Assembly: GCF_001687325.1 (NCBI RefSeq)
Contig: NZ_LZRD01000028.1
Coordinates: 1 to 64,000, forward strand
DNA: 64,000 nucleotides
From: Streptomyces sp. PTY087I2
Lineage (GTDB): Bacteria > Actinomycetota > Actinomycetes > Streptomycetales > Streptomycetaceae
Direction of reading: 5' to 3'
Position numbers and translations under genes: made by a program. Positions 42,401 through 51,196 of the stretch are shown here, in pieces. The notes under the pieces are model-generated. The model saw nothing but the letters and a program-made list of their open reading frames with translations. It ran no database searches and was not told the origin of the DNA. The stretch's first letter is position 1; each line of letters starts with the position of its first letter.

Positions 42401-43977
42401 GCGGCCGCCTCCTCCAGGTCCAGCCGGCGCAGCAGCGTACGCATCATCTCGTCGTCGATCCGCCGCTCGTCCCGGAGCCGGACGAAGACCGCGCGCTCGG
42501 CCTCGATCATCTCCCGCGACAGCCGCCGGTAGGTGTCGTCCGCCGATTCACCGGTGACCGGGTCGGCGGCGCCCAGCCGCTCCCAGACGGCGTTGCGGCG
42601 GCGCTCCAGCACACTGCGCAGCCGGTCCGCCAGCGGTGGCGGGAGGCTGTTGCGCGGGTCGTCGAGCAGCTCCCGCAGCCGGGCCTCCGCCGCCTCGGAC
42701 GCCTCGCTCTGGGCCTGCGCCTCGACGAGCGTGACGGCCTGCGGATCGGGGCCCGGCAGCTTCAGTACGCGGACGAGCACGGGCAGGGTCAGGCCCTGGA
42801 TCACCAGCGTTCCGATGACGGTGGTGAAGGTCAGGAACAGCACCAGGCTGCGGGCCGGGAACGGTTCGCCGTCCTGTGCGACCAGCGGGATCGAGAACGC
42901 GACGGCGAGCGAGACGACCCCGCGCATCCCGGCCCAGCCCACGATGAGCGGCGCGGTCCAGTCGGTGCCGGGCTCGCGCTCCCGGACCCGCCGGGACAGC
43001 CACCGGGGCAGATAGGTGGCCGGGTAGACCCAGATGAAGCGGACCACGACGACGGCCAGGAAGACCGCGGCCGCGTAACCGATGGCCTCCCCGACGCCGA
43101 ACGGGCCGAGCTCCTTCAGGACGAACGGCAGCTGGAGACCGATCAGCGCGAACACCGTGGACTCCAGGATGAACGCCACCATCTTCCAGACGGCCGCTTC
43201 CTGGAGCCGGGTGGCGAAGTCGACCTGCCACGAGCGGTGGCCCAGATAGAGGGCGACGACGACCACGGCGAGGACACCGGAGGCGTGCACCCGTTCGGCC
43301 GCCGCGTACGCCACGAAGGGGATCAGGAGGGACAGCGTGTTCTGGAGGAGCGCTTCCTTGAGGTGCGTGCGCAGCCAGTGCAGCGGCACCATCAGCAGCA
43401 GCCCGACGCCGACCCCGCCGATCGCGGCGAGCAGGAACTCGCCGATCCCGGCGCCCCAGCTCATCCCCTCCCCCACCGCCGCGGCCAGCGCCACCCGGAA
43501 CGCGGTGATCGCCGTGGCGTCGTTCACCAGGGACTCGCCCTGGAGGATCGTGGTCACCCGGGCGGGCAGCCCGACCCGGCGGGCGATCGCGGCGGCCGTC
43601 ACGGCGTCCGGCGGGGCGACGACCGCCCCCAGGACCAGCGCGGCGGTCAGCGGCAGCTCCGGGACGAGCCGGTACGCCAGCCAGCCCACCGCCACGGTCG
43701 CGAAGAGGGTGTAGCCCACGGACAGCAGGGCGACCGGCCGGATGTTGGCCCGCAGATCCAGGTAGGAGCTGTCCAGGGCCGCCGTGTGGAGCAACGGCGG
43801 AAGCAGCAGCGGAAGGACGACATGGGCGTCCAGGTGGTACGTCGGGACGCCCGGCAGATAGCCGGCCACGAGCCCCACGGCCACAAGCACGAGCGGGGCG
43901 GGCACCGGGGTGCGGCGGGCCGCGCCGGCCACCGCAGCACTCACGGCGACCAGGGCGATCAGCGGCAGCGCGTCCAT
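42376..43977 (-). CDS. Na+/H+ antiporter (CPA1/NhaP family)
   Basis: 533 residues from ATG 43977. About twelve membrane segments, with ALVLGAVVAPPDAVTAAAIARRVGLP and the ion-binding QGESLVNDATAI motif typical of bacterial CPA1 exchangers; the C-terminal ~120 residues are cytoplasmic and charged. The frame upstream of 43977 overlaps the divergent UBP gene and is not used. Likely role is Na+ or K+ extrusion for pH and osmotic control. Confidence 0.92.
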   Translation of the reverse strand: MDALPLIALVAVSAAVAGAARRTPVPAPLVLVAVGLVAGYLPGVPTYHLDAHVVLPLLLPPLLHTAALDSSYLDLRANIRPVALLSVGYTLFATVAVGWLAYRLVPELPLTAALVLGAVVAPPDAVTAAAIARRVGLPARVTTILQGESLVNDATAITAFRVALAAAVGEGMSWGAGIGEFLLAAIGGVGVGLLLMVPLHWLRTHLKEALLQNTLSLLIPFVAYAAAERVHASGVLAVVVVALYLGHRSWQVDFATRLQEAAVWKMVAFILESTVFALIGLQLPFVLKELGPFGVGEAIGYAAAVFLAVVVVRFIWVYPATYLPRWLSRRVREREPGTDWTAPLIVGWAGMRGVVSLAVAFSIPLVAQDGEPFPARSLVLFLTFTTVIGTLVIQGLTLPVLVRVLKLPGPDPQAVTLVEAQAQSEASEAAEARLRELLDDPRNSLPPPLADRLRSVLERRRNAVWERLGAADPVTGESADDTYRRLSREMIEAERAVFVRLRDERRIDDEMMRTLLRRLDLEEAAAYRETDDS

Positions 43978-44011
43978 CCCACCGTCCTCGATCCGTCGTA
44001 ACCTGCCCATC

Positions 44012-44272
44012 ATGAGCGAGTGCGCGCATACAGCGGATCTGCCACGCCCCGAGCCCGAGCCGCTCGGCGACACGTGTCCCGAGTGCCTGGAGGCGGGCAC
44101 CCACCCCGTGCAGCTGCGGCTCTGTCTGACCTGCGGGCACGTCGGCTGCTGCGATTCGTCGCCGCTGCGGCACGCCACCGGACACTTCCGGGCGACCGGT
44201 CACCCCGTGATGCGGAGCTTCGAGCCGGGCGAGAGCTGGCGCTGGTGCTTCGAGGACGGTTCGATCGTCTGA
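44012..44272 (+). CDS. UBP-type zinc finger protein
   Basis: 86 residues from ATG 44012. Zinc-ligand pattern CPEC ... CLTCGHVGCCDSSPLRHATGHFRATGHPVM matches the ZnF-UBP fold, which in eukaryotes binds ubiquitin C-termini. Bacterial free-standing versions have unknown roles. It is divergent from the Na+/H+ antiporter with only 34 bp between starts, and in some actinobacteria the two are functionally linked by gene order. Confidence 0.9.
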   Translation: MSECAHTADLPRPEPEPLGDTCPECLEAGTHPVQLRLCLTCGHVGCCDSSPLRHATGHFRATGHPVMRSFEPGESWRWCFEDGSIV

Positions 44273-44504
44273 CGTCTGGGTACGTCAATGCGGCGCCGGT
44301 TCTTCGTAATTGGACGCCGCAGACCCCTAGCCACTGTCCGTACTCATGGGCTTACCATGAGTGACGGTCGCGGTGTGGGGTCCGTACGACACGGCATCAT
44401 GGATCCGATAACGTCGCCGAGCCGAAGAACCGTCGACGGACCGCATGGCTCCGGGCCACCCTTCCCGGAACCTCGAAAGAGTTTGTGCCACCTTGGAGGT
44501 GAGG

Positions 44505-44918
44505 GTGTCCCAGATCGCAGGCGAGCCCGGGAATCAGGACTTCGTAGAAGTCCGGCTGCCCGCTGCGGGTGCCTACCTGTCGGTGCTGCGAACGGCCACG
44601 GCCGGTCTCGCAGCGCGTTTGGACTTCACTCTCGACGAGATCGAGGATCTTCGCATCGCGGTCGACGAGGCCTGCGCGATCCTGCTCCAGCAGGCCGTGC
44701 CGGGCTCCGTCCTCAGCTGCGTCTTCCGGCTCGTCGACGACTCCCTCGAAGTGACGGTGTCGGCGCCCACCACCGACGGCCGGGCGCCCGAGCGCGACAC
44801 CTTCGCCTGGACGGTGCTCTCCGCACTGGCCGGCAAGGTCGACTCCACGGTCGCGGACGACCGTACGGTCAGCATCAGCCTCTACAAACAGCGCGGCGCG
44901 GGCCCCGGGCCGGCGTGA
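44505..44918 (+). CDS. ushX: Anti-sigma factor of SigH (RsbW-like kinase)
   Basis: 137 residues from GTG 44505, 5 bp after GGAGG, N-terminus MSQIAGEPGNQDFVEVRL. GHKL ATPase fold with N-box-like EDLRIAVDEACAILLQQ. It holds the SigB-like sigma factor encoded next. Its stop is overlapped by a GTG start for the sigma gene (GTGA at 44915). Called ushX or prsH in S. coelicolor. Confidence 0.88.
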   Translation: MSQIAGEPGNQDFVEVRLPAAGAYLSVLRTATAGLAARLDFTLDEIEDLRIAVDEACAILLQQAVPGSVLSCVFRLVDDSLEVTVSAPTTDGRAPERDTFAWTVLSALAGKVDSTVADDRTVSISLYKQRGAGPGPA

Positions 44919-45871
44919 GCGACGGGAACGGGGACGGTCCTGTGCGGGACGAGACGATCCGATCCGGGGTGGTGCGCCCAGCAGGCATCCCGGAGCAGCA
45001 GGCCCGGCCGCATCCGGAGGACGGAGCGGACGGGCCCGAGGGCTTCGACGTCGCGGTGGAGCAGCAGTCGCAGGCAGAGCGGGCAGGCCAGATGAGCGAG
45101 CACGGGCACCACGATCCACACGACCGCAGCGGGGCCCGGGCCCTGTTCTTCGAGCTGCGGGAGCTGCCCGACGGTTCGCCGGAGAAGGCCGAGCTGCGCA
45201 ACCGGCTGGTGCGCATGCATCTGCCGCTGGTGGAGCATCTGGCCCGCCGTTTCCGCAATCGCGGCGAGCCGCTGGACGATCTGACGCAGGTCGCCACGAT
45301 CGGGCTGATCAAGTCCGTGGACCGGTTCGACCCGGACCGGGGCGTGGAGTTCTCGACGTACGCCACTCCCACGGTGGTCGGCGAGATCAAGCGCCACTTC
45401 CGGGACAAGGGCTGGGCGGTGCGGGTGCCGCGTCGCCTCCAGGAGCTGCGACTCTCGCTGACCACGGCCACCGCGGAGCTCTCCCAGCAGCACGGCCGTT
45501 CGCCGACCGTGCACGAGCTGGCCGAGCGGCTCGGCATCTCCGAGGAGGAGGTGCTGGAGGGCCTGGAGTCGGCCAACGCGTACAGCACGCTCTCGCTGGA
45601 CGTGCCGGACACGGACGACGAGTCGCCGGCCGTGGCGGACACGCTGGGCTCGGAGGACGAGGCGCTGGAGGGCGTGGAGTACCGGGAGTCGCTCAAGCCG
45701 CTCCTGGAGGACCTGCCGCCGCGCGAGAAGCGGATCCTGCTGCTGCGCTTCTTCGGGAACATGACCCAGTCGCAGATCGCCCAGGAGGTCGGCATCTCGC
45801 AGATGCACGTCTCGCGGCTGCTGGCCCGCACCCTGGCGCAGCTGCGCGAGCGGCTGCTCGTCGAGGAGTGA
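44915..45871 (+). CDS. sigH: SigB/SigF-like stress sigma factor
   Basis: 318 residues from GTG 44915; an internal ATG at 45092 would give 259. Region 2 (LDDLTQVATIGLIKSVDRFDPDRG, FSTYATPTVVGEIKRHFRDKGW), region 3 and region 4 (LPPREKRILLLRFFGNMTQSQIAQEVGISQMHVSRLL) are complete. The same frame stays open upstream to 44288, across the anti-sigma gene, with ATGs at 44357 and 44399, matching the longer SigH forms reported in S. coelicolor. Osmotic and developmental stress regulator. Confidence 0.93.
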   Translation: MSDGNGDGPVRDETIRSGVVRPAGIPEQQARPHPEDGADGPEGFDVAVEQQSQAERAGQMSEHGHHDPHDRSGARALFFELRELPDGSPEKAELRNRLVRMHLPLVEHLARRFRNRGEPLDDLTQVATIGLIKSVDRFDPDRGVEFSTYATPTVVGEIKRHFRDKGWAVRVPRRLQELRLSLTTATAELSQQHGRSPTVHELAERLGISEEEVLEGLESANAYSTLSLDVPDTDDESPAVADTLGSEDEALEGVEYRESLKPLLEDLPPREKRILLLRFFGNMTQSQIAQEVGISQMHVSRLLARTLAQLRERLLVEE

Positions 45872-45907
45872 CGCGTACGGCGGAAGGGCTCAGGCGTCCG
45901 GAAGGGC

Positions 45908-46357
45908 TCAGGCGTCGGGGGTCGGCCTCGGCCCCCGACGGATGCCCAGGTCCTGGGTGGTCGCCGGGTTCAGGACGAGCACGAGGCCGGTGACGGCGAC
46001 CACCGCGAGCACGATCCCGGTGGGGATCAGCGCGCCCTGCGAGCGCAGCAGCGTCCAGGCCACCGGCAGCGCCATGATCTGGGTGATCAGCGCGGGCCCC
46101 CGGCTCCAGCTGCGCAGCAGCAGCAGTCCGCGGGCGGCGATCAGCGGGATGGCGCCGAGCGCGACCAGGGTGATCCCGACCGTCTCCGCCTGCTGCGTGC
46201 TCTCCAGCTTCCCGAGCAGCCCCATGATCAGCAGGTAGATCCCGCCGACGGCGAGGGCCACGCCTTCGAGGGCGTTGACCCCGGCGAGGACGGTGATCCT
46301 GGTCGGGCGCTCCGCGGTGGCGGGCGACGGCGTGGACGGTGTCTGCTGAGTGCTCAC
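45908..46357 (-). CDS. Small integral membrane protein
   Basis: 149 residues from GTG 46357. Short Thr/Pro-rich N-terminus, then four hydrophobic segments (ALEGVALAVGGIYLLIMGLL, ITLVALGAIPLIAARGLLLL, ALITQIMALPVAWTLL, GIVLAVVAVTGLVLVL). Function unknown. It sits between convergent sigH and the divergent lipid kinase gene. Frames extending further upstream are not supported. Confidence 0.82.
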   Translation of the reverse strand: MSTQQTPSTPSPATAERPTRITVLAGVNALEGVALAVGGIYLLIMGLLGKLESTQQAETVGITLVALGAIPLIAARGLLLLRSWSRGPALITQIMALPVAWTLLRSQGALIPTGIVLAVVAVTGLVLVLNPATTQDLGIRRGPRPTPDA

Positions 46358-46522
46358 GCCTTTCAGGTTGGCATCCCCGGGGCCCGGAAGTGAAGCCGGG
46401 GTGCGCGCGAGCCCCACCCGTTCGGCGGTCGACCGCGGCGGACCGTCACGCTCCGTCACCGCCCTGGAGCGTAGTGAACCGGGGCTTCGGTCCCGAACCG
46501 CCCGGTAGGTAGGCTGGCCGTC

Positions 46523-47491
46523 ATGCGCGCACTCCTCGTGGTCAATCCAGCTGCTACCACCACCAGTGCCCGCACCCGTGACGTGCTCATCCACGCGCTG
46601 GCCAGCGAGATGAAGCTGGAGGCGGTGACCACGGAGTACCGGGGGCACGCGCGGGATCTCGGGCGGCGGGCCGCGGACAGCGAGGACATCGATCTGGTGG
46701 TCGCCCTCGGCGGCGACGGCACGGTGAACGAGGTCGTGAACGGGCTGCTGCACCGGGGCCCGGACGTGGACAGCCTCCCGAAGCTCGCCGTGGTCCCCGG
46801 CGGGTCCACGAATGTCTTCGCGCGCGCCCTGGGGCTGCCGAACGACGCGGTGGAGGCGACCGGCGCGATCCTGGACGCCCTGGAGAACCGGACCGAACGC
46901 ACGGTTGGTCTGGGCCTGGCCGCCGGCACCCCGGGCACCGAGGACGAGTCCGTTCCCGAACGCTGGTTCACTTTCTGTGCCGGACTCGGGTTCGACGCCG
47001 GAGTCGTCGGCCGGGTCGAACAGAAACGCGAGGGCGGCAAGCGTTCGACGCACGCCCTGTACGTACGCCAGGTGGTGCGGCAGTTCCTGAACGAGGCCCA
47101 CCGCCGGCACGGGACGATCACGCTCGACGTGCCCGGCCAGGACCCGGTGACCGACCTCGCGCTCTCCATAATCTGCAACACCGCCCCCTGGACCTACCTG
47201 GGCAATCGCCCGGTCTACGCCTCGCCGAAGGCCTCCTTCGACACCGCGCTGGACGTCCTCGGACTGAAGCGTCTGTCCACTCCGGCGGTGGCCCTGTACG
47301 GCACCCAGCTGCTCACTTCGAGCCCCGAGAAGGGGCCGCGCGGGAAGCATGCCGTTTCACGGCATGACCTCACGGACTTCACCTTGCATTCAAAGGTCCC
47401 ACTGCCCTTCCAGATGGACGGTGACCACCTGGGACTGCGTACGAGCGTGACGTTCACAGGCGTACGCCGTGCACTGCGTGTGATTGTGTGA
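46523..47491 (+). CDS. Diacylglycerol/lipid kinase family protein
   Basis: 322 residues. DAGK catalytic domain with MRALLVVNPAATTTSARTR and the glycine-rich VVALGGDGTVNEVVNGLL, followed by the beta-sandwich C-terminal domain. It phosphorylates diacylglycerol or a related lipid at the membrane inner face, or acts like YegS. It precedes wblE on the same strand with a 320-bp gap. Confidence 0.92.
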   Translation: MRALLVVNPAATTTSARTRDVLIHALASEMKLEAVTTEYRGHARDLGRRAADSEDIDLVVALGGDGTVNEVVNGLLHRGPDVDSLPKLAVVPGGSTNVFARALGLPNDAVEATGAILDALENRTERTVGLGLAAGTPGTEDESVPERWFTFCAGLGFDAGVVGRVEQKREGGKRSTHALYVRQVVRQFLNEAHRRHGTITLDVPGQDPVTDLALSIICNTAPWTYLGNRPVYASPKASFDTALDVLGLKRLSTPAVALYGTQLLTSSPEKGPRGKHAVSRHDLTDFTLHSKVPLPFQMDGDHLGLRTSVTFTGVRRALRVIV

Positions 47492-47811
47492 GTGGAAGGG
47501 CCGAAAGTCCTTTAACTCGAACGTTTGGACTGGGTCCCACCCCCAAGAAGTGCGCCTGTGACCTAGTCGACACCGAGGAATCAAAAAAAACTTTCCAGAA
47601 GGGGTTGTATCCGTCGCTGAGGTTTGGGAATCTCTTCATGGCGATCGGGACGGCCCGCAACACCGGCCTCCACTGAGAGCCAGAACCCCTCCTCACCATC
47701 ACAGACCACACCCAGTCCATCTGGGGGTCGGCCCGTCATCTGCGGGGGGATTCGTGAAAGCGTTCACATTCACAAGCAACAAACGTGTAATACCAAGGAG
47801 AGGTAGCAGCC
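47492..47811 (+). promoter_or_regulatory. Long leader/promoter region of wblE
   Basis: 320 bp before wblE. It includes an A8 tract (47583-47590) and other AT-rich patches that are unusual in this genome, and AAGGAGAGG 10 bp before the ATG. A frame of 62 codons exists (47488-47676) but uses rare TTA and mixed codons and looks noncoding. The transcription start cannot be fixed from sequence. Confidence 0.5.
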
Positions 47812-48069
47812 ATGGACTGGCGTCACAACGCCGTTTGTCGTGAGGAAGACCCCGAGCTGTTCTTCCCCATCGGCAACACCGGTCCTGCGCTGCTGCAAAT
47901 CGAGGAAGCCAAGGCTGTCTGCCGCCGCTGCCCCGTCATGGAGCAGTGCTTGCAGTGGGCGCTCGAGTCCGGCCAGGACTCCGGCGTCTGGGGTGGCCTC
48001 AGCGAGGACGAGCGCCGCGCGATGAAGCGCCGCGCCGCTCGCAACCGGGCGCGTAACGCCAGCGCCTGA
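47812..48069 (+). CDS. wblE: WhiB-like iron-sulfur transcriptional regulator
   Basis: 85 residues. Four conserved Cys (9, 37, 40, 46; C...CRRCPVMEQC) bind a [4Fe-4S] cluster; G-V-W-G-G turn at 58-62 and a basic C-terminal tail KRRAARNRARN. This is the WblE/WhiB1 subgroup, present in nearly all actinobacteria. A redox- or NO-responsive partner of the housekeeping sigma factor. Confidence 0.96.
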   Translation: MDWRHNAVCREEDPELFFPIGNTGPALLQIEEAKAVCRRCPVMEQCLQWALESGQDSGVWGGLSEDERRAMKRRAARNRARNASA

Positions 48070-48182
48070 GCGACCCCCGCAACAAAGCCTCAGCCCGGCG
48101 GCGCGTACAGAGCGTACGCACAGCCCCGCCTTCGAGTCGCAGCGCGCAGTACCCCGGAGCGCATCGCAACGTGAGCATCACG

Positions 48183-48220
48183 GAGCGGGCCCGGACCGTC
48201 ACCACGGTCCGGGCCCGCTC
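48183..48220 (+). terminator. Terminator hairpin between wblE and the histidine kinase gene
   Basis: Perfect 17-bp stem (48183-48199 / 48204-48220, core GGGCCCGGACC / GGTCCGGGCCC) with a CACC loop. Little T-run (TGTTGTG). It lies between convergent genes and can act in both directions. Confidence 0.82.
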
Positions 48221-48252
48221 TGTTGTGTGCGTCCGGCATGGGGCGCGCTCGG

Positions 48253-49719
48253 CTACTTGAGACCCTGCACCGGGAGGTCCAGCACCACCTGGGTGCCGCG
48301 CCCGGGGGCCGGGACCATGCCGAACGTGCCGCCCAACTCCCCCTCCACCAGCGTCCGTACGATCTGGAGCCCGAGGTTGCCGGCCTGCTTCGGGTCGAAC
48401 CCCTCGGGCAGACCGCGCCCGTCGTCGGTGACGGTGATCAGCAACCGCCCCTCGGTGGGCGATCCGCCGCGCACGGCCGAGACCTCGACCGTGCCGTGGT
48501 CGGCCAGGGTGAAGGCGTGCTCCAGGGCGTTCTGAAGCACCTCGGTCAGCACCATGGAGAGCGGGGTGGCGACCTCGGCGTCGAGAATGCCGAAGCGTCC
48601 GGTGCGCCGGCAGGTCACCTTGCCCGGGGAGATCTCCGACACCATCGCGATGACCCGGTCGGCGATCTCGTCGAACTCGACCCGCTCGTCCAGATTCTGG
48701 GACAGCGTCTCATGGACGATGGCGATCGAACCGACGCGCCGGACCGCCTCGTTGAGGGCTTCGCGGCCCTGCTCGGAGTCCATCCGGCGGGACTGGAGGC
48801 GCAGCAGGGCGGCCACCGTCTGGAGGTTGTTCTTCACCCGGTGGTGGATCTCCCGGATGGTCGCGTCCTTGGTGATCAACTCGCGTTCGCGGCGGCGCAG
48901 TTCGGTGACGTCCCGCAGGAGGACCAGGGAGCCGATCCGGACGCCCTTGGGCTTGAGCGGGATGGCCCGGAGCTGGATCACGCCGCCCGCGCACTCCACC
49001 TCGAACTCGCGGGGCGCGTAACCGCTGGCCACCTTGACCAGGGCCTCGTCCACCGGCCCCCGCGACGGGGCCAGTTCGGCGGTGACGGTGCCGAGGTGGT
49101 GGCCGACCAGGTCGGAGGCGAGGCCGAGACGGTGGTAGGCGGAGAGGCCGTTGGGGCTGGCGTACTGGACGATCCCGTCGGCGTCGAGCCGGATCAGCCC
49201 GTCGCCCACGCGCGGGGAGGCGTCCATGTCGACCTGCTGGCCGGGAAAGGGGAAGGACCCGGCGGCGATCATCTGGGCCAGGTCGGAGGCGGACTGGAGG
49301 TAGGTGAGCTCCAGCCGGGAGGGGGTACGCACGGTGAGCAGGTTGGTGTTGCGGGCGATGACGCCGAGCACCCGGCCGTCACGGCGTACGGGGATGGACT
49401 CGACCCGTACGGGCACCTCCTCGCGCCACTCCGGGTCGCCCTCGCGCACGATCCGGCCCTCGTCCAGGGCCGCGTCCAGCAGCGGGCGGCGGCCGCGCGG
49501 CACCAGGTGGCCGACCATGTCGTCCTGGTAGGAGGTGGGCCCGGTGTTGGGGCGCATCTGGGCGACGGAGACGTACCGCGTGCCGTCGCGGGTGGGCACC
49601 CACAGCACGAGGTCGGCGAAGGACAGGTCGGAGAGCAGCTGCCACTCCGAGACCAGCAGATGCAGCCACTCGAGGTCGGTGTCGCTCAGAGCGGTGTGCT
49701 GGCGGACGAGGTCGTTCAT
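48253..49719 (-). CDS. PdtaS-like cytoplasmic sensor histidine kinase
   Basis: 488 residues from ATG 49719. N-terminal GAF-like domain (SDLSFADLVLWVPTRDGTRY), PAS domain (~190-290: LIRLDADGIVQYASPNGLSAYHR), HisKA_2 helix IREIHHRVKNNLQTVAALLRLQ with the phospho-acceptor His, and HATPase (MVLTEVLQNALEHAF, VTDDGRGLPEG). No membrane segment. Same family as mycobacterial PdtaS, also encoded beside whiB1, so the wblE-kinase pairing is ancient. A dre-like site lies 145-160 bp upstream. Confidence 0.92.
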   Translation of the reverse strand: MNDLVRQHTALSDTDLEWLHLLVSEWQLLSDLSFADLVLWVPTRDGTRYVSVAQMRPNTGPTSYQDDMVGHLVPRGRRPLLDAALDEGRIVREGDPEWREEVPVRVESIPVRRDGRVLGVIARNTNLLTVRTPSRLELTYLQSASDLAQMIAAGSFPFPGQQVDMDASPRVGDGLIRLDADGIVQYASPNGLSAYHRLGLASDLVGHHLGTVTAELAPSRGPVDEALVKVASGYAPREFEVECAGGVIQLRAIPLKPKGVRIGSLVLLRDVTELRRRERELITKDATIREIHHRVKNNLQTVAALLRLQSRRMDSEQGREALNEAVRRVGSIAIVHETLSQNLDERVEFDEIADRVIAMVSEISPGKVTCRRTGRFGILDAEVATPLSMVLTEVLQNALEHAFTLADHGTVEVSAVRGGSPTEGRLLITVTDDGRGLPEGFDPKQAGNLGLQIVRTLVEGELGGTFGMVPAPGRGTQVVLDLPVQGLK

Positions 49720-50088
49720 GGAGGGCACGTGTGGAGCGTACCTGGGGTTACCTCGGGCGTTCGAACCACTCGGCCCGATGAGCCGTGCAGGTGTACGGAG
49801 GTATGACGATGGACAGGCGGGGCGGCCGGCCCGAGAATGTCGTGCACACGGATGGACACGAGTATTGGTCTAGTCCACAATGTTCATCAAGACCTCCGCT
49901 CTCCCCGCACAGGAGAGTGGACCGAGGCACCCGGCGCTCTCTGCCCTGACCGCGCCGGTGCCTCCAGTGGCCGGGGGCACCGCACACCGCCGGCCAGGTA
50001 GCTCCGGGCTGCGGTGCCGGATGGGCTGAGGGTCCCATCCCGGCGCCGCGGCCCGCGGGTGTTTTCGGGGCGCTGCCGCCTCCGGTTC
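49720..50088. other. Gene-free interval containing a DasR site and several hairpins
   Basis: 369 bp between the kinase start and the SIS gene stop. It contains the dre at 49864-49879 and, after it on the + strand, stem-forming segments (CTCTCC/GGAGAG near 49900-49918; GGTGCC/GGCACC near 49959-49982). No ORF with Streptomyces codon bias is convincing. A small RNA or kinase leader is possible. Confidence 0.5.
49864..49879. promoter_or_regulatory. DasR-responsive element (dre), orphan
   Basis: ATTGGTCTAGTCCACA matches the dre consensus ACTGGTCTAGACCAST at 12 or 13 of 16 positions. It is upstream of the kinase on the - strand and upstream of noncoding DNA on the + strand. Confidence 0.75.
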
Positions 50089-51171
50089 TCAGCGGGTCTC
50101 GGTGACCTTTGCCAGGGCGCGGGGCGCGTCGGGGTCCTGGCCCCGGGCGATCGTCACCTCGTACGCCAGCATCTGGAGCGGCAGGATCTCCAGGACCGGC
50201 TGCACCTCCTCCGGGACGCCCGCCGTGGGCAGCGAGAAGCCGGCCGACGCCGCCTCCACCTGGGCCTTGGGGCCGACCACGAAGAGATCCGCGCCGCGGC
50301 CGCGCAGCCGGTCCAGCACCGGCTGGAGGGCCTCGCCGCCCCGGCCGTCGGTGACCACGGCGATCACCGGGGAGATGTTGTCGACCATCGCCAGCGGGCC
50401 GTGCAGCAGATCCGCGCCGGAGTAGGAGAGAGCGGGGATGTAGCTGGTCTCCATGAGCTTCAGGGCCGCTTCCTTGGCCGTCGGGTAGCCGTAGCCGCGC
50501 GAGGTGATCACCATGCGTTCGGCGAAGCGGTAGCGGGAGGCGAGCGCCTTGACCTCGGCCCGGCGGCCCAGGATCGCGCCCGCGAGGTCGGGCAGGCCTG
50601 CGGCGGCCTCGATGCCGTCGCGGCCGCCCAGGCCCTCCACGAAGAGGTACAGGGAGAGCAGGGACGCGGTGTACGTCTTGGTGGCCGGGAGCGCCTTCTC
50701 CGGGCCGGCCAGGATGTCGATGTGGTACTCGGAGACGGCCGCCAGCGCGGAGTCCGGGTTGTTGGTGACGGCGAGCGTGACCGCCCCGGCCTCCCGGGCG
50801 GCCTTCGTGGAGGCCACCAGGTCCGGTGAGCCACCCGACTGGCTGACGGTGATCACGAGGACGTCCCGCAGATCGGGCTTGGCCCCGTACGCCGTCGTGG
50901 TGGACATGGAGGCGAGGCCGCAGGGCAGGCCGAGGCGGATCTCCAGCAGGTACTTCGCGTAGAGCGCCGCGTTGTCGGAGGTGCCGCGCGCGGTGAGCAG
51001 GACGAAGCGGGGCTTGCGGGCGGCGATCTCGGCGGCCACCTCGCGGATGCGGGGCGCGCCCCGGTCGAGGATGCGGCGCAGCATCGCGGGCTGCTCGGCC
51101 ATCTCGCCGGACATGATGCGTCCGGGCTCGTCGCCCCGGCCGCCCGGGTCGACCGGGAAGGTGGCGGACAT
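50089..51171 (-). CDS. SIS domain aminosugar isomerase-like protein (GlmS C-terminal type)
   Basis: 360 residues from ATG 51171 with GGAGG 9 bp upstream. Two SIS domains as in the isomerase half of GlmS (FVLLTARGTSDNAALYAKYLLE, VITVSQSGGSPDLVASTKAARE, MVITSRGYGYPTAKEAALKLMET) but without the glutaminase domain. Likely acts on glucosamine-6-phosphate or a related aminosugar phosphate, or deaminates/isomerises it. Divergent from nagB with a dre between them. Confidence 0.9.
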   Translation of the reverse strand: MSATFPVDPGGRGDEPGRIMSGEMAEQPAMLRRILDRGAPRIREVAAEIAARKPRFVLLTARGTSDNAALYAKYLLEIRLGLPCGLASMSTTTAYGAKPDLRDVLVITVSQSGGSPDLVASTKAAREAGAVTLAVTNNPDSALAAVSEYHIDILAGPEKALPATKTYTASLLSLYLFVEGLGGRDGIEAAAGLPDLAGAILGRRAEVKALASRYRFAERMVITSRGYGYPTAKEAALKLMETSYIPALSYSGADLLHGPLAMVDNISPVIAVVTDGRGGEALQPVLDRLRGRGADLFVVGPKAQVEAASAGFSLPTAGVPEEVQPVLEILPLQMLAYEVTIARGQDPDAPRALAKVTETR

Positions 51172-51196
51172 GTGGGGGCCTCCCTGCGCTGTCGGC

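Noticed and set aside
47488..47676. Small protein of 62 residues upstream of wblE
   Set aside because: Mixed codon use with a rare TTA and no ribosome site; more likely leader DNA.
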